Assembly: GCF_009391885.1 (NCBI RefSeq) | Contig: NZ_VZII01000013.1 | Location: forward strand, 1-64,000 | Direction: 5' to 3' | From: Pseudomonas sp. MN1F | GTDB taxonomy: Bacteria > Pseudomonadota > Gammaproteobacteria > Pseudomonadales > Pseudomonadaceae | Length of the DNA stretch: 64,000 nt | Part shown: positions 51,048 through 64,000 of the stretch, piece after piece | Layout: each line of letters opens with the position of its first letter | Position numbering within the stretch: the first letter of the stretch is position 1 | The notes under the pieces: generated by a model | Told to the model about the DNA's origin: nothing | Seen by the model: only the letters and a program-made list of their open reading frames with translations | The model's database searches: none | Made by a program: the position numbers and the translations under genes

Positions 51048-52961
51048 TTAGTGTTGAGCCGCTGGGCCGCCGATTGGCGATTCCGGGCGATCATTCTGGG
51101 CAGTCGGGGTGCCCGAATCCTTGTCGTCATCCCAATCACGGGGTTCGCGCGGAGTGCGGCCAGCCATGATGTCGTCAATCTGATCGGCATCGATGGTCTC
51201 GTACTTCATCAGCGCTTCAGTCATCGCCTCGAGCTTGTCGCGATTGTCGATCAGCAGCTGCTTGGCAGTGGCATAGCACTGATCGATGATGCTGCGCACT
51301 TCGGAGTCGATCAGCTTTGCCGTCTCGCCGGAGACGCTGGCGTGCTGGCTGGCAGCACTACGACCGAGGAACACCTCGCCCTCCTCTTCCGCATACATCA
51401 GCGGACCGAGCTTTTCCGACAGGCCCCACTTGGTCACCATGTTACGAGCGATCTGACTGGCTCGCATGATGTCGTTGGAAGCACCGGTGGTAACGCCATC
51501 GAAGCCCAGGGTCATCTCCTCGGCGATCCGGCCACCGTACAGGGAGCAGATCTGGCTGATCAGCGCACGCTTGGACAGGCTGTAGCGGTCTTCTTCCGGC
51601 AGGAACATGGTGACACCCAGGGCACGACCACGCGGGATGATCGAAACCTTGTAGACCGGATCGTGCTCAGGCACCAGGCGACCGACAATAGCGTGACCGG
51701 CCTCGTGATAGGCGGTGTTCCTTTTCTCCTTCTCGGACATGACCATGGTCTTGCGCTCGGCGCCCATCATGATCTTGTCCTTGGCCAGCTCGAACTCTTT
51801 CATCTCGACCAGGCGCTTGTTGGAGCGGGCGGCGAACAGCGACGCCTCGTTGACCAGGTTGGCCAGGTCGGCACCGGAGAAGCCCGGGGTACCACGGGCA
51901 ATGACCGCCGGGTTGACGTTTTCGCCGACCGGCACCTTGCGCATGTGTACCTTGAGGATCTGCTCTCTCCCACGGATATCCGGCAGGCCGACCACGACCT
52001 GACGGTCGAAGCGACCAGGGCGCAGCAGCGCAGGGTCGAGCACGTCCGGGCGGTTGGTGGCGGCAATGACGATGATGCCATCGTTCATTTCGAAGCCATC
52101 CATTTCCACCAGCAACTGGTTGAGGGTCTGCTCGCGCTCGTCGTGACCACCACCCATGCCGGCGCCGCGGTGGCGACCCACGGCGTCAATCTCGTCAATG
52201 AAGATGATGCACGGCGCGTGTTTCTTGGCCTGTTCGAACATGTCACGAACACGGCTGGCACCCACACCGACGAACATCTCGACGAAGTCGGAACCGGAAA
52301 TGGTGAAGAACGGCACCTTGGCTTCACCTGCAATGGCCTTGGCCAGCAGGGTCTTACCGGTACCGGGCGGGCCGACCATCAGCACGCCACGCGGGATGCG
52401 GCCACCCAGGCGCTGGAACTTGCCCGGGTCACGCAGGAATTCGACCAGCTCACCAACCTCTTCCTTGGCCTCGTCGCAACCGGCGACGTCAGCCAGGGTG
52501 GTCTTGACCTGGTCTTCGGACAGCAGGCGCGCCTTGCTCTTGCCGAAGCTCATCGGCCCGCCCTTGCCACCTGCACCACCTTGCATCTGGCGCATGAAGA
52601 ACATGAACACGGCGATGATCACCAGGATCGGGAAGCTCGCGACCAGCAACTGAGTCCAGATGCTCTGCTGTTCAGGCTGCTTGCCTTCTACGACCACATG
52701 GTTGTCGACCAGGTCGCCGATCAGGCCATTGTCGGTGATGGCCGGACGCACGGTCTTGAAGTTGTCCCCGTCGGCGCGCTTGCCGGTAATGATGTAGCCG
52801 TCGACGGTCACACGCTCGACCTTGCCATCCTTGACCTGCTGGATGAAGTCGGAGTAGTTGAGGGTCTGCGGCTCGTTAGGGCTGGAGAAGTTGTTCATCA
52901 CTGTCACCAGGACAGCTGCGATGATCAACCACAGGATCAGATTCTTTGCCATGTCGTTCAA
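51048..52961 (-). CDS. ftsH: ATP-dependent zinc metalloprotease FtsH
   Basis: A 637-residue membrane AAA+ protease that degrades membrane proteins, sigma32 and LpxC-type targets. Two membrane helices (about 7-24 and 104-124) flank a periplasmic domain. Walker A GPPGTGKT, Walker B in [12 protein letters not shown] and zinc motif H419-E-A-G-H423 are present. TTG 52961 is chosen because GAGGG is seven bases upstream; ATG 52952, three codons later, is 16 bases away and remains possible. Confidence 0.96.
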   Translation of the reverse strand: MNDMAKNLILWLIIAAVLVTVMNNFSSPNEPQTLNYSDFIQQVKDGKVERVTVDGYIITGKRADGDNFKTVRPAITDNGLIGDLVDNHVVVEGKQPEQQSIWTQLLVASFPILVIIAVFMFFMRQMQGGAGGKGGPMSFGKSKARLLSEDQVKTTLADVAGCDEAKEEVGELVEFLRDPGKFQRLGGRIPRGVLMVGPPGTGKTLLAKAIAGEAKVPFFTISGSDFVEMFVGVGASRVRDMFEQAKKHAPCIIFIDEIDAVGRHRGAGMGGGHDEREQTLNQLLVEMDGFEMNDGIIVIAATNRPDVLDPALLRPGRFDRQVVVGLPDIRGREQILKVHMRKVPVGENVNPAVIARGTPGFSGADLANLVNEASLFAARSNKRLVEMKEFELAKDKIMMGAERKTMVMSEKEKRNTAYHEAGHAIVGRLVPEHDPVYKVSIIPRGRALGVTMFLPEEDRYSLSKRALISQICSLYGGRIAEEMTLGFDGVTTGASNDIMRASQIARNMVTKWGLSEKLGPLMYAEEEGEVFLGRSAASQHASVSGETAKLIDSEVRSIIDQCYATAKQLLIDNRDKLEAMTEALMKYETIDADQIDDIMAGRTPREPRDWDDDKDSGTPTAQNDRPESPIGGPAAQH

Positions 52962-53155
52962 TTCGCTACCCTCTGAGGCCGGCGCACGACGCAGCCGTGC
53001 CTCGCATGATATTCATCGCCCTAACTTACTACATTACCTACGCATCCGCAGGCACCGTCTGTAACCCTTTGTGAAACCTAGACTACACGAAGTTCGGACG
53101 ATCCAGACGGGGCAGCCGATTGGAAATAACTATCAGCCACCACGTGTCACGCCTT

Positions 53156-53782
53156 TCAAACGCCTTTGAAACCTTTGCCCAGCAGGTACTGCTCACGAGA
53201 ACGGTCCCGCGAAGAGGACGGCTTGCGCATTTGTACCTTGTCGAACTTGGTGCGCACGTCCTTCAGGTACATATCGAAGCCTTCGCCCTGGAAAATCTTG
53301 ATCAGGAAATCACCGCCAGGCTTCAGTACGCGGGTTGCCAGATCCAGGGCCAGCTCGCAAAGGAACATGGCGCGCGGCATGTCCACTTCGGGCGTACCAC
53401 TCATATTGGGGGCCATGTCGGAAATCACAAGGTCTACGTGCGAATCGCCGACCGCCTGCAAAATCTGCTGGAGCACCGCGTCATCGGTGAAGTCGCCCTG
53501 AATGAAGGTCACATCCGGGATCGAGTCCATTTCCAGGATGTCAGAAGCGATCAGGCGGCCCTGGCCACCAATCAGACGACTGGTCACCTGTGACCAGCCA
53601 CCCGGGGCCGCGCCGAGGTCAATTACACTCATGCCAGGGCGGATCAGACGGTCCTTTTCCTGGATCTCAAGGAGCTTGTAGCTCGCACGCGAACGGTAGC
53701 CATCCTTCTGTGCCTGTTTCACAAAAGGATCGTTGAAATGCTCTCGCAGCCAGTTTGCGCTGCTTTTGGAACGTTGTACCAC
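53156..53782 (-). CDS. rlmE: 23S rRNA 2'-O-methyltransferase (U2552)
   Basis: A 208-residue FtsJ/RrmJ enzyme using SAM. The motif [15 protein letters not shown] binds SAM, the catalytic lysine is near residue 37 in [10 protein letters not shown], and the aspartate in [10 protein letters not shown] and a later lysine complete the tetrad. Precedes ftsH with a 194-bp gap that holds no gene; divergent from yhbY. Confidence 0.97.
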   Translation of the reverse strand: MVQRSKSSANWLREHFNDPFVKQAQKDGYRSRASYKLLEIQEKDRLIRPGMSVIDLGAAPGGWSQVTSRLIGGQGRLIASDILEMDSIPDVTFIQGDFTDDAVLQQILQAVGDSHVDLVISDMAPNMSGTPEVDMPRAMFLCELALDLATRVLKPGGDFLIKIFQGEGFDMYLKDVRTKFDKVQMRKPSSSRDRSREQYLLGKGFKGV

Positions 53783-53884
53783 GGGGCACCTCGATGATAT
53801 GCGTCGTGATTGACTGGGCGGAGCCGGTGGCCCTCGGGTAAAATGCCGGTCAATTTTACAGAATCAGACGGAAAGGGTCAGATT

Positions 53885-54193
53885 ATGCCGCTCAATAACG
53901 AGCAGAAGAAGCAATACAAGTCCATTGGTCATGACCTGAAGCCGGTCCTGATCGTTGCTGGCAACGGTTTGAACGAAGGCGTGATCGCCGAATTGGAGCG
54001 TGCGCTGGTCGATCACGAACTGATCAAGGTCGAAATTCGCTCGGAAGATCGCGAAGAGCGCGCCGCCGTCATTGCCGAACTGTGCAAGGCCGGCCGTGCC
54101 GAACTGGTGCAGACCATCGGCAAGAAGGCACTGATCTATCGCAAGAATCCGCAGCCGAACAAGCAACTGTCCAACATCCACCGTTACAAGTGA
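53885..54193 (+). CDS. yhbY: YhbY family ribosome-associated RNA-binding protein
   Basis: A 102-residue CRM-domain protein (VLIVAGNGLNEGVIAELERAL, GLNEG loop) linked to 50S assembly. ATG 53885 (MPLNNEQKKQYKS) fits family length. Divergent from rlmE, as in E. coli; both act on the large subunit. Confidence 0.95.
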   Translation: MPLNNEQKKQYKSIGHDLKPVLIVAGNGLNEGVIAELERALVDHELIKVEIRSEDREERAAVIAELCKAGRAELVQTIGKKALIYRKNPQPNKQLSNIHRYK

Positions 54194-54205
54194 CGGTGGC
54201 TCCGC

Positions 54206-54655
54206 TCAGTGGCGCGCCTGGCGCGCCCTGACCGGGACCGGTTGGGCCACCAGCACGATGCCGGAGAAGCCCAACACGAGAAAACAGAACATCTGCCAGC
54301 GCTCGCCGACCGAGATGCCGTAGCGCAAGGTGTAATACCCCACGCAGGCCGCAAAGCCCAACAACAGCATCTGCCCGCGAAACTGCCGCCACCAGGCCGC
54401 CAGGCCGTCCACCCTTGCCAGCACCGCCAGCTGGGTCAACAAGCCAAGCAATGCCACGCCGATCAACCAACGGTCGATCTGCCCGGCGACGTCCTGCACC
54501 AGCAAAGGTGCCAGGCCACTGACTTTCAGCGCCGGCACCAGCCCCACATGGAACACCCACAGGCCACCGACCCAGAACACCTGGGCCAGTTGCCAGAGGA
54601 TCCCCTCGAGGGATGGCGCCCGCAGGCGCCGGTCAGATGTGTTTGACTTCGACAA
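54206..54655 (-). CDS. DUF4149 domain membrane protein
   Basis: A 149-residue protein with about four hydrophobic helices (WQLAQVFWVGGLWVFHVGLV first). Function unknown. The TTG start lies inside the 3' end of greA, overlapping it by 23 bases in another frame, so it is probably translated by coupling. Last gene of carA-carB-greA and convergent to yhbY. Confidence 0.8.
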   Translation of the reverse strand: MSKSNTSDRRLRAPSLEGILWQLAQVFWVGGLWVFHVGLVPALKVSGLAPLLVQDVAGQIDRWLIGVALLGLLTQLAVLARVDGLAAWWRQFRGQMLLLGFAACVGYYTLRYGISVGERWQMFCFLVLGFSGIVLVAQPVPVRARQARH

Positions 54656-55115
54656 TCTCGTACTCGACCGTACCGCTTGGCGTCTTCACCACCACGGTGT
54701 CACCTTCTTCCTTGCCAATGATGGCACGGGCGATCGGCGCACTGCTCGAAAGCTTGCCTATTTTCACGTCAGCTTCATCTTCGCCGACGATCTGGTAGGT
54801 CACTTCGTCACCGGTCTCGGTGTTGGCCAGCAACACGGTGGTGCCGAAAATCACCTTGCCGGTGTGGGGGATGGTGGTGACGTCGATCACCACCGAGTTC
54901 TGCAGACGGCCTTCGATATCGCGGATGCGCGCCTCGACCATGCCCTGCTCTTCACGAGCGGCATGGTATTCGGCGTTTTCCTTGAGGTCGCCCAGCTCAC
55001 GCGCTTCGCCAATGGCTTGGCTCAGGCGCGGGCGCTCGGTCTTGCTCAGGAACAGATGCTCTTCTTCCAGGGCGCGAGCGCCCTGGACGGTCATCGGGTA
55101 TTTGGTAATGCTCAT
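54633..55115 (-). CDS. greA: Transcription elongation factor GreA
   Basis: A 160-residue protein that restarts backtracked RNA polymerase. An N-terminal coiled coil with acidic tip residues ([15 protein letters not shown]) and the C-terminal FKBP-like domain ([22 protein letters not shown]) are clear. Its ATG overlaps the carB stop (ATGA). Confidence 0.97.
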   Translation of the reverse strand: MSITKYPMTVQGARALEEEHLFLSKTERPRLSQAIGEARELGDLKENAEYHAAREEQGMVEARIRDIEGRLQNSVVIDVTTIPHTGKVIFGTTVLLANTETGDEVTYQIVGEDEADVKIGKLSSSAPIARAIIGKEEGDTVVVKTPSGTVEYEIVEVKHI

Positions 55116-58100
55116 GCTTTGAGTCCTGCGTGCAGATCCTGCAAGCGACGAACGGTCTTTTCAGGCCCAAATTTCAGCGCTTCGCAGATGGCTTCACCGG
55201 CCGCAATGGTAGTGGTGCAGTAGATCTTGTGCTGCAGCGCATTGCGACGAATCGAGTAGGAATCGGCGATCGACTGGCGGCCTTCGGTAGTGTTGATGAT
55301 CAACGACACTTCGTCGTTCTTGATCATGTCGACCACGTGCGGGCGACCTTCGGTCACCTTGTTCACACGGCGCACTTTCAGGCCAGCCGCTTCGATGACC
55401 TTGGCAGTGCCTGCCGTTGCAACCACTTCGAAGCCCAGGGCGATCAGGTCGCGGGCAACGCCAGCCACTTGTGGCTTGTCGTCGTCACGCACGCTGATGA
55501 ACGCGGTACCGCCGGTCGGCAGCACTTCGCTGGCACCCATCTGGGCTTTGGCGAAGGCTTCACCGAAGCTGTCGCCGACACCCATGACTTCACCGGTGGA
55601 TTTCATCTCAGGGCCGAGGATCGGGTCAACCCCTGGGAACTTGGCGAACGGGAAGACGGCTTCCTTGACGCTGTAGAAGTTCGGGATGATTTCCTGGGTG
55701 AAGCCCAGTTCTTTCAGGGTTTTGCCGGCCATGACGCGGGCAGCGATCATTGCCAGGGAGGTGCCGATGCACTTGGACACGAACGGCACGGTACGCGAGG
55801 CACGCGGGTTGACTTCGATCACGTAGATCTTGTCACCCTGCAGGGCCAGCTGCACGTTCATCAGGCCGACAACGCCCAGCTCCAGGGCCATTTTCGATAC
55901 CTGTACGCGCACTTCGTCCTGCACTTCCTTGCTCAGCGAGTAAGGTGGCAGCGAGCACGCCGAGTCACCCGAGTGAACGCCGGCCTGTTCGATGTGCTGC
56001 ATGATCGCGCCGATCACCACGTCAGTACCGTCGCAGACCGCATCCACGTCCATCTCGATGGCGCAGTTGAGGAAGTGGTCGAGCAGTACCGGGCTGTCGT
56101 TGGACACCTGTACGGCTTCACGCAGGTAGCGCTTGAGCTCGTCCAGTTCGTAGACGATTTCCATGGCACGGCCACCCAGCACATAGGATGGGCGCACGAC
56201 CAGCGGATAACCGATGCCGCCAGCAGCGCGGATGGCTTCGTCTTCGCTGCGCACGGTGGCGTTTGGCGGCTGCAGCAGGTTCAGGCGCTGAACCATCTGC
56301 TGGAAGCGCTCACGGTCTTCGGCACGGTCGATGGCGTCCGGGCTGGTACCGATGATCGGTACGCCGGCTTCTTCCAGGGCGCGAGCCAGCTTCAGCGGGG
56401 TCTGGCCGCCGTAGTGAACGATGACGCCCTTCGGCTTCTCGACGCGGCAGACTTCCAGCACGTCTTCCAGGGTCAGCGGCTCGAAGTACAGGCGGTCGGA
56501 AGTGTCGTAGTCGGTGGAGACGGTTTCCGGGTTGCAGTTGACCATGATAGTCTCGTAACCGTCTTCACGCAGCGCCAGTGCAGCGTGCACGCAGCAGTAG
56601 TCGAACTCGATACCTTGGCCGATACGGTTCGGGCCGCCACCCAGGATCATGATCTTGTCGCGGGTCGACGGGTTGGCCTCGCACTCTTCCTCATAGGTCG
56701 AGTACAGGTAGGCGGTGTCGGTGGCGAACTCGGCGGCGCAGGTGTCGACGCGCTTGTACACCGGGAACACTTCCAGCTTGTGGCGGTGACGACGCAGGTT
56801 CTTGTCGGTGATGCCGAGCAGCTTGGCCAGGCGCTGGTCCGAGAAGCCTTTGCGCTTGAGGCGCAGCATGTAGTCCTTGTCGATCGACGACAGGGCCAGG
56901 GTCTTGACCTTCTCTTCTTCCTTGATCAGGTCTTCCATCTGCACCAGGAACCACATGTCGATGCCGGTCAGCGCGAAGATTTCTTCACACGACATGCCCG
57001 AACGCATGGCGTCGGCGACGTACCAGATACGCTCGGCACCCGGCACGGTCAGTTCACGCTTGAGGATGCCGGCCGCTTCCGGGCTGGCCAGGTCGACTTT
57101 CGGGTCGAGGCCGCAGGCTCCGACTTCCAGGCCGCGCAGGGCTTTCTGCAGGGATTCCTGGAAGGTACGGCCGATGGCCATGACTTCACCCACGGATTTC
57201 ATCTGGGTGGTCAGGCGGGCGTCGGCTTTCGGGAATTTCTCGAAGGCGAAGCGTGGCAGCTTGGTCACGACGTAGTCGATCGAAGGCTCGAAGGACGCCG
57301 GGGTGCGGCCGCCGGTGATGTCGTTCTGCAGTTCGTCGAGGGTGTAACCGATGGCCAGCTTGGCGGCAATCTTGGCGATCGGGAAGCCGGTGGCCTTGGA
57401 TGCCAGGGCGGACGAACGCGAAACGCGCGGGTTCATCTCGATCACGACCATGCGGCCGGTGTTCGGGCAGATACCGAACTGCACGTTGGAGCCGCCGGTT
57501 TCGACACCGATTTCACGCAGCACCGCCAGCGAGGCGTTGCGCATGATCTGGTATTCCTTGTCGGTCAGGGTTTGTGCCGGCGCCACGGTGATCGAGTCAC
57601 CGGTGTGCACGCCCATCGGGTCGAAGTTCTCGATGGAGCAGACGATGATGCAGTTGTCCTTCTTGTCACGGACCACCTCCATCTCGTATTCCTTCCAGCC
57701 GATCAGCGATTCGTCGATCAGCAGTTCCTTGGTCGGCGACAGGTCCAGACCACGGGTGCAGATTTCTTCGAATTCTTCACGGTTGTAGGCGATACCGCCG
57801 CCAGTGCCGCCCATGGTGAACGACGGACGGATGATGCATGGGAAGCCGAGCTTCTCGAGGACCGCATTGGCCTCTTCCATGCTGTGGGCGATACCGGAGC
57901 GCGGGCACTCCAGGCCGATGTCCTTCATGGCCTTGTCGAAGCGCGAACGGTCTTCGGCCTTGTCGATGGTGTCGGCGTTGGCACCGATCATCTCTACGCC
58001 GAACTTTTCCAGAACGCCGTGGCGCTCCAGGTCCAGGGCGCAGTTCAGTGCAGTCTGGCCACCCATGGTCGGCAGCACCGCGTCCGGGCGCTCTTTTTCA

Positions 58101-58333
58101 ATGATCTTGGCCACCGACTGCCACTTGATCGGCTCGATGTAGGTGGCGTCGGCCATGGCCGGGTCGGTCATGATGGTGGCCGGGTTGGAGTTCACCAGGA
58201 TGACGCGGAAACCTTCCTCGCGCAGGGCTTTACAGGCCTGGGCGCCGGAGTAGTCGAACTCGCAGGCCTGGCCGATCACGATCGGGCCAGCGCCGAGAAT
58301 CAGGATGCTTTTGATGTCTGTACGTTTTGGCAT
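55112..58333 (-). CDS. carB: Carbamoyl-phosphate synthase large subunit
   Basis: A 1073-residue enzyme with two homologous ATP-grasp halves, an allosteric C-terminal domain binding UMP and ornithine, and an internal ammonia tunnel. Visible motifs: [19 protein letters not shown] at the start, [17 protein letters not shown] for the second half, and [18 protein letters not shown] in the regulatory domain. ATG 58333 ([10 protein letters not shown]) is used. Confidence 0.98.
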   Translation of the reverse strand: MPKRTDIKSILILGAGPIVIGQACEFDYSGAQACKALREEGFRVILVNSNPATIMTDPAMADATYIEPIKWQSVAKIIEKERPDAVLPTMGGQTALNCALDLERHGVLEKFGVEMIGANADTIDKAEDRSRFDKAMKDIGLECPRSGIAHSMEEANAVLEKLGFPCIIRPSFTMGGTGGGIAYNREEFEEICTRGLDLSPTKELLIDESLIGWKEYEMEVVRDKKDNCIIVCSIENFDPMGVHTGDSITVAPAQTLTDKEYQIMRNASLAVLREIGVETGGSNVQFGICPNTGRMVVIEMNPRVSRSSALASKATGFPIAKIAAKLAIGYTLDELQNDITGGRTPASFEPSIDYVVTKLPRFAFEKFPKADARLTTQMKSVGEVMAIGRTFQESLQKALRGLEVGACGLDPKVDLASPEAAGILKRELTVPGAERIWYVADAMRSGMSCEEIFALTGIDMWFLVQMEDLIKEEEKVKTLALSSIDKDYMLRLKRKGFSDQRLAKLLGITDKNLRRHRHKLEVFPVYKRVDTCAAEFATDTAYLYSTYEEECEANPSTRDKIMILGGGPNRIGQGIEFDYCCVHAALALREDGYETIMVNCNPETVSTDYDTSDRLYFEPLTLEDVLEVCRVEKPKGVIVHYGGQTPLKLARALEEAGVPIIGTSPDAIDRAEDRERFQQMVQRLNLLQPPNATVRSEDEAIRAAGGIGYPLVVRPSYVLGGRAMEIVYELDELKRYLREAVQVSNDSPVLLDHFLNCAIEMDVDAVCDGTDVVIGAIMQHIEQAGVHSGDSACSLPPYSLSKEVQDEVRVQVSKMALELGVVGLMNVQLALQGDKIYVIEVNPRASRTVPFVSKCIGTSLAMIAARVMAGKTLKELGFTQEIIPNFYSVKEAVFPFAKFPGVDPILGPEMKSTGEVMGVGDSFGEAFAKAQMGASEVLPTGGTAFISVRDDDKPQVAGVARDLIALGFEVVATAGTAKVIEAAGLKVRRVNKVTEGRPHVVDMIKNDEVSLIINTTEGRQSIADSYSIRRNALQHKIYCTTTIAAGEAICEALKFGPEKTVRRLQDLHAGLKA

Positions 58334-58439
58334 GGTTGTCACTCAAATCCGCGGGTCAGTCGGCAAGCCGTCTTGAACAATCTGGGTCAGGCGCGTCCGG
58401 GCGCGGCACAAGCCGCCCCGGGGCCTTGATGCAGGATGC

Positions 58440-59576
58440 TCAGCGGCGCTTGGCCATGGCATCGGTGAAACGATCGAACAGTGGCGCGACGTCGGTCGGG
58501 CCTGGGCTCGCTTCAGGGTGACCCTGGAAGCTGAACGCGCTCTTGTCGGTGCGCTCGATACCCTGCAGGGTGCCGTCGAACAGCGACTTGTGGATGGCGC
58601 GGACGTTGCCCGGCAGGGTGGCTTCGTCAACGGCGAAACCGTGGTTCTGGCTGGTGATCATGACCACGCCGGTGTCCAGGTCCTGGACCGGGTGGTTGGC
58701 ACCGTGGTGGCCATGGCCCATCTTCACGGTCTTGGCGCCGGAAGCCAGGGCCAGCAGCTGGTGGCCGAGGCAGATGCCGAATACCGGGATCTCGGTTTCG
58801 AGGATTTCCTTGATCGCCTGGATCGCGTAGTCGCATGGCTCCGGATCACCAGGGCCGTTGGACAGGAACACGCCGTCCGGATTCAGTGCCAGCACTTCGC
58901 TGGCCGGGGTCTGGGCAGGCACCACGGTCACGCGGCAGCCGCGGGCAACCAGCATGCGCAGGATGTTCAGCTTGACGCCGTAGTCGAAGGCGACCACGTG
59001 GTACGGCAGGTCGGCAGCATCGATGGTTGGGTGGCTGTCGGTTTTCAGTTCCCACACGCTGGAGCGCCACTCGTAGCGCTCCTTGGTGGAGACGACCTTG
59101 GCCAGGTCCATGCCCTTCAGGCCTGGGAAGCCGCGGGCGGCAGCGATGGCGGCTTCTTCGCTGATGTTGTCACCGGCCAGGATGCAGCCGTTCTGAGCGC
59201 CTTTTTCGCGCAGGATACGGGTCAGGCGACGGGTGTCGATGCCGGCGATGGCGACGACGTTGTTGGCCTTGAGGTACTCAGGCAGCGACTGGGTGTTACG
59301 CCAGTTGCTGGCCAGCAGCGGCAGGTCACGGATGACCAGGCCAGCGGACCAGACACGGTTCGACTCGGCGTCTTCCGGCGTGGTGCCGGTGTTGCCGATG
59401 TGCGGGTAGGTCAGGGTTACGATTTGCTGCGCATAGGAAGGGTCTGTAAGGATTTCCTGGTAGCCGGTCATAGCGGTGTTGAATACCACCTCACCAACGG
59501 TCTGACCGTCGGCACCGATAGCTTCACCGCGGAAAATACTGCCGTCGGCAAGGGCGAGTATGGCTGGCTTTGTCAA
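58440..59576 (-). CDS. carA: Carbamoyl-phosphate synthase small (glutaminase) subunit
   Basis: A 378-residue class I glutamine amidotransferase subunit. The catalytic cysteine lies in [15 protein letters not shown], with the partner His-x-Glu in [10 protein letters not shown]. The start is TTG 59576, with GGGAGG six bases upstream; an ATG at 59600 lies ahead of that ribosome site. The 97-bp gap to carB holds no gene. Upstream leader has a strong terminator-like hairpin. Confidence 0.96.
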   Translation of the reverse strand: MTKPAILALADGSIFRGEAIGADGQTVGEVVFNTAMTGYQEILTDPSYAQQIVTLTYPHIGNTGTTPEDAESNRVWSAGLVIRDLPLLASNWRNTQSLPEYLKANNVVAIAGIDTRRLTRILREKGAQNGCILAGDNISEEAAIAAARGFPGLKGMDLAKVVSTKERYEWRSSVWELKTDSHPTIDAADLPYHVVAFDYGVKLNILRMLVARGCRVTVVPAQTPASEVLALNPDGVFLSNGPGDPEPCDYAIQAIKEILETEIPVFGICLGHQLLALASGAKTVKMGHGHHGANHPVQDLDTGVVMITSQNHGFAVDEATLPGNVRAIHKSLFDGTLQGIERTDKSAFSFQGHPEASPGPTDVAPLFDRFTDAMAKRR

Positions 59577-59621
59577 GAAGACCTCCCGTAAATCAAGCAT
59601 GAAAGGGCGATCGCAGGTTGC

Positions 59622-59659
59622 AAAAAAGCGGAGTGACGTATGGACACGTCACCCCGCTT
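59622..59659 (-). terminator. Terminator or attenuator between dapB and carA
   Basis: AAGCGG-G-GTGACGT / ACGTCAC-T-CCGCTT form a 14-pair stem (one G-U) with a 6-nt loop, followed by six U residues on the minus strand. It ends about 35 nt before the carA ribosome site. It may end dapB transcripts or act as an attenuator for carAB. Confidence 0.8.
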
Positions 59660-59715
59660 TCATGTGCTGAATTCAATTCGCTGCGCGCTTTTAGTGGACA
59701 CACTAAAGCTGTAGC

Positions 59716-59766
59716 TTACAGAAAAGTGCGTTTTCGGTCTACCGCATATGTGTCTCTAAAACACAT
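59716..59766 (-). other. Candidate leader ORF and inverted repeats ahead of carA
   Basis: A 16-codon frame (MCFRDTYAVDRKRTFL) ends 57 nt before the attenuator-like hairpin. It lacks a clear ribosome site. Two inverted repeats lie here: ATGTGT-N7-ACACAT (59748-59766) and CTGTA-GCT-TACAG (59709-59721). A TGTCGC hexamer (59771-59776, minus strand) resembles the first half of a Pseudomonas ArgR site. Confidence 0.35.
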
Positions 59767-59799
59767 GATTGCGACAGAGGGCGCAGCGGCCCGAACTGA

Positions 59800-61736
<1,937 letters not shown>

Positions 61737-61890
61737 AGGTCATTTGCACCTTTTGGGGCGTCAGGCATCTGCGCCGCGCCATCAGCACCTGCCTGCACAC
61801 CACGAATGGCCCGGACAAATGCTGTAAAAAATCTCGAATTCCAGATACGCCAACGCGGGAGCAAGCCCCCGCGCGGCGACATCCTACCAG

Positions 61891-61912
61891 TTCACCGGCA
61901 CACGCCGGTGAA
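61891..61912 (-). terminator. Hairpin after dnaK
   Basis: TTCACCGGC-ACAC-GCCGGTGAA, a perfect 9-bp stem about 22 bases after the dnaK stop. No U-run, so dnaK-dnaJ read-through is likely partial. A GC-rich REP-like repeat lies at about 61856-61875 in the same 197-bp gap. Confidence 0.55.
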
Positions 61913-61933
61913 CGGGTCGACAGCATGCAACGA

Positions 61934-63862
61934 TTACTTCTTGTCGTCGCCTTTGACTTCTTCGAACTCGGCGTCAACCACGTCATCGTGCTTGGCTTCC
62001 GGCTCGGCGTGCTGCTGAGCGCCACCCTGAGGCTGTTCGGCCTGCTGCTCGGCGTACATCTTCTGAGCAACTGGAGCCGAAACCTTGGACAGCTCTTCGA
62101 CCTTGGCATCGATGGCAGCCTTGTCGTCGCCTTTGACAGCGGCTTCCAGGGCAACCACGGCAGCTTCGATCGCGGCCTTCTCTTCAGCTGTGACCTTGTC
62201 ACCGGCGTCAACGACCATCTTGCGAGTCGAATGCACCAGCGCATCACCCTGGTTACGGGCAGCGGCCAGCTCTTCGAACTTGCGGTCTTCCTCGGCGTTG
62301 GCCTCGGCGTCACGCACCATGCGCTCGATTTCTTCGTCGGACAGGCCGGAGTTGGCCTTGATCACGATCGACTGAGCCTTGCCGGTGGCCTTGTCTTTGG
62401 CGCCGACGTGCAGGATGCCGTTGGCGTCGATGTCGAAGGTCACTTCGATCTGCGGTACGCCACGTGGCGCTGGCGGAATGTCAGCCAGGTCGAACTTGCC
62501 CAGCGACTTGTTCTGCGCAGCCTGCTTGCGCTCGCCCTGCAGCACGTGAATGGTCACGGCGCCCTGGTTGTCGTCGGCAGTCGAGAACACCTGCGACTTC
62601 TTGGTCGGGATGGTGGTGTTCTTCTCGATCAGCGGGGTCATCACGCCGCCCATGGTTTCGATACCCAGGGTCAGCGGGCTGACGTCCAGCAGCAGTACGT
62701 CTTTCACGTCACCGGCCAGCACGGCGCCTTGGATGGCAGCACCCATGGCCACGGCTTCGTCCGGGTTGACGTCCTTGCGCGCTTCTTTACCGAAGAAGTC
62801 GGAAACGGCCTTCTGCACCATCGGCATACGGGTCTGGCCACCGACCAGGATCACGTCGTCGATCTTGCTGGCGTCGATGCCGGCATCTTTCAGGGCGATG
62901 CGGCAAGGCTCGATGGTACGGTTGACCAGGTCTTCTACCAGCGACTCCAGCTTGGCGCGGGAGATCTTCACGTTCAGGTGCTTCGGACCGGTAGCGTCTG
63001 CAGTGATGTACGGCAGGTTGACGTCGGTCGACTGAGCCGAGGACAGCTCGATCTTGGCCTTTTCAGCGGCTTCTTTCAGGCGCTGCAGGGCCAGCGGATC
63101 GTTCTTCAGGTCCATGCCGGACTCTTTCTTGAACTCGTCGACGAGGTAGTCGATCAGGCGCATGTCGAAGTCTTCGCCACCCAGGAAGGTGTCGCCGTTG
63201 GTGGCCAGTACTTCGAACTGGTGCTCACCGTCGACTTCGGCGATTTCGATGACCGAAACGTCGAAGGTACCACCACCCAGGTCATAAACGATGACGGTGT
63301 GGTCGCCCTTGGCCTTGTCCATGCCGTAGGCCAGTGCAGCAGCGGTCGGCTCGTTGATGATACGTTTTACGTCCAGACCGGCGATGCGGCCGGCATCCTT
63401 GGTGGCCTGGCGCTGGCTGTCGTTGAAGTAGGCCGGAACGGTGATGACCGCTTCGGTCACGGCCTCGCCGAGGTAGTCTTCGGCGGTCTTCTTCATTTTC
63501 TTCAGCACTTCGGCGCTGATCTGTGGTGGCGCCATGTCTTTGCCGCTGGCCTGAACCCAGGCGTCACCGTTGCTGCCCTTGACGATCTTGTACGGCACCA
63601 GCTTGATGTCTTTCTGTACGACGTCTTCTTCGAAGCGACGACCGATCAGGCGCTTCACGGCGAACAGGGTGTTGTGCGGGTTGGTGACAGCCTGACGCTT
63701 GGCCGACTGGCCCACCAGGATTTCGCCATCGTTGGCGTAGGCCACGATCGAAGGGGTAGTACGCGCGCCTTCGGCGTTTTCGATGACCTTGACGTTACCG
63801 TTTTCCAGAATGGAGACGCACGAGTTGGTGGTCCCCAGGTCGATACCGATGATTTTGCCCAT
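61934..63862 (-). CDS. dnaK: Chaperone protein DnaK (Hsp70)
   Basis: A 642-residue Hsp70. ATPase domain with [12 protein letters not shown] at the start, [12 protein letters not shown] and the LVGGQTRMP signature; substrate domain after the [11 protein letters not shown] linker region; acidic C-terminal tail ending EEVKGDDKK that docks partners. First of dnaK-dnaJ and under heat-shock control. Confidence 0.99.
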   Translation of the reverse strand: MGKIIGIDLGTTNSCVSILENGNVKVIENAEGARTTPSIVAYANDGEILVGQSAKRQAVTNPHNTLFAVKRLIGRRFEEDVVQKDIKLVPYKIVKGSNGDAWVQASGKDMAPPQISAEVLKKMKKTAEDYLGEAVTEAVITVPAYFNDSQRQATKDAGRIAGLDVKRIINEPTAAALAYGMDKAKGDHTVIVYDLGGGTFDVSVIEIAEVDGEHQFEVLATNGDTFLGGEDFDMRLIDYLVDEFKKESGMDLKNDPLALQRLKEAAEKAKIELSSAQSTDVNLPYITADATGPKHLNVKISRAKLESLVEDLVNRTIEPCRIALKDAGIDASKIDDVILVGGQTRMPMVQKAVSDFFGKEARKDVNPDEAVAMGAAIQGAVLAGDVKDVLLLDVSPLTLGIETMGGVMTPLIEKNTTIPTKKSQVFSTADDNQGAVTIHVLQGERKQAAQNKSLGKFDLADIPPAPRGVPQIEVTFDIDANGILHVGAKDKATGKAQSIVIKANSGLSDEEIERMVRDAEANAEEDRKFEELAAARNQGDALVHSTRKMVVDAGDKVTAEEKAAIEAAVVALEAAVKGDDKAAIDAKVEELSKVSAPVAQKMYAEQQAEQPQGGAQQHAEPEAKHDDVVDAEFEEVKGDDKK

Positions 63863-63943
63863 GTTTACTCTCCCGAAACTTGAATTTGGCGGCAGCGGCT
63901 ACTGTCGTGGCCAACTGCGGTAATACTTGAACGCTTGACACCT

Positions 63944-63971
63944 AGATGGGGATGCCCCGGAGGATTTCAAG
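63944..63971 (-). promoter_or_regulatory. Sigma32 heat-shock promoter of dnaK
   Basis: CTTGAAA (63965-63971) and CCCCATCT (63944-63951) are 13 bp apart on the minus strand, a near-perfect sigma32 promoter about 80 bp before the dnaK start. No grpE gene is seen before the window ends. Confidence 0.92.
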
Positions 63972-64000
63972 CCTTCTCATCGATAGAAGGTTGCGCTGCC

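Noticed and set aside
55130..58429. 1099-codon open frame on the plus strand opposite carB
   Set aside because: It mirrors carB in the complementary frame, a known effect of high-GC codon use. No domain, ribosome site or plausible composition; carB is unmistakable.
61850..61880. Second REP element between dnaJ and dnaK
   Set aside because: GCGGGAGCAAGCCCCCGC resembles a REP core but lacks the flanking conserved bases seen at 11695-11735; left as REP-like only.
61925..63883. 652-codon open frame opposite dnaK
   Set aside because: Shadow of dnaK for the same reason; long antisense frames also lie opposite ilvI, pnp, glmM and ftsH and were dropped.

Overview
The window is chromosomal core DNA from a fluorescent pseudomonad, most likely of the Pseudomonas putida group. 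This rests on the cbrA-cbrB-crcZ-pcnB order, a PrrF-type iron sRNA beside heme-transport genes, a P. putida-style REP element, the carA-carB-greA order, the high-GC codon use and protein lengths typical of that group. I see no prophage, insertion sequence, CRISPR array or foreign island. Almost every base belongs to a gene or a recognisable regulatory leader.

Layout. (1) 1-1829: an rRNA-type promoter firing leftward off the window edge, then msrP-msrQ (repair of periplasmic methionine sulfoxide). (2) 1829-6520: pssA, and the branched-chain amino acid genes ilvC, ilvH and ilvI with a long leader. (3) 6521-9994: YqcC-like protein, a TPR lipoprotein and the peptidoglycan synthase mrcB. (4) 10112-12135: an APH-like/P-loop kinase fusion, a REP element and a TfoX C-terminal-domain protein. 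(5) 12150-16378, iron block: a PrrF sRNA with a Fur box, a ChaN-like lipoprotein, the heme ABC transporter hmuTUV, and a divergent small Rieske protein across a second Fur box. (6) 16368-19862: sfsA, an aminotransferase, dksA, gluQ. (7) 20009-25210, carbon control: cbrX, cbrA, cbrB and the sRNA crcZ behind a CbrB palindrome and a sigma54 promoter. (8) 25333-32982: pcnB, folK, panB, panC, pgi, acs. (9) 33025-38146, the accessory part: DUF2236 oxygenase-like protein, a 978-residue DUF748/AsmA-like protein, a divergent VOC/monooxygenase pair, and a BON-domain protein with its own sigma54-IHF promoter. (10) 38410-54193: the translation/housekeeping cluster pnp-rpsO-truB-rbfA-infB-nusA-rimP-tRNA-fMet-tRNA-Leu-secG-tpiA-glmM-folP-ftsH-rlmE, then divergent yhbY. 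(11) 54206-63862: DUF4149, greA, carB, carA, dapB, dnaJ, dnaK, with a sigma32 promoter ahead of dnaK.

Most genes from 38 kb to the right edge lie on the minus strand and form long co-directional operons. The most interesting material is regulatory: a hairpin that would hide the msrP ribosome binding site, a possible attenuator before carA, the GTAAC-rich inverted repeat before panB, the sigma54/IHF promoter of the BON gene, and the palindromic operators between the VOC and monooxygenase genes. I did not find a convincing new multi-gene system. The gene functions are largely known, and what is open is mostly how they are controlled.
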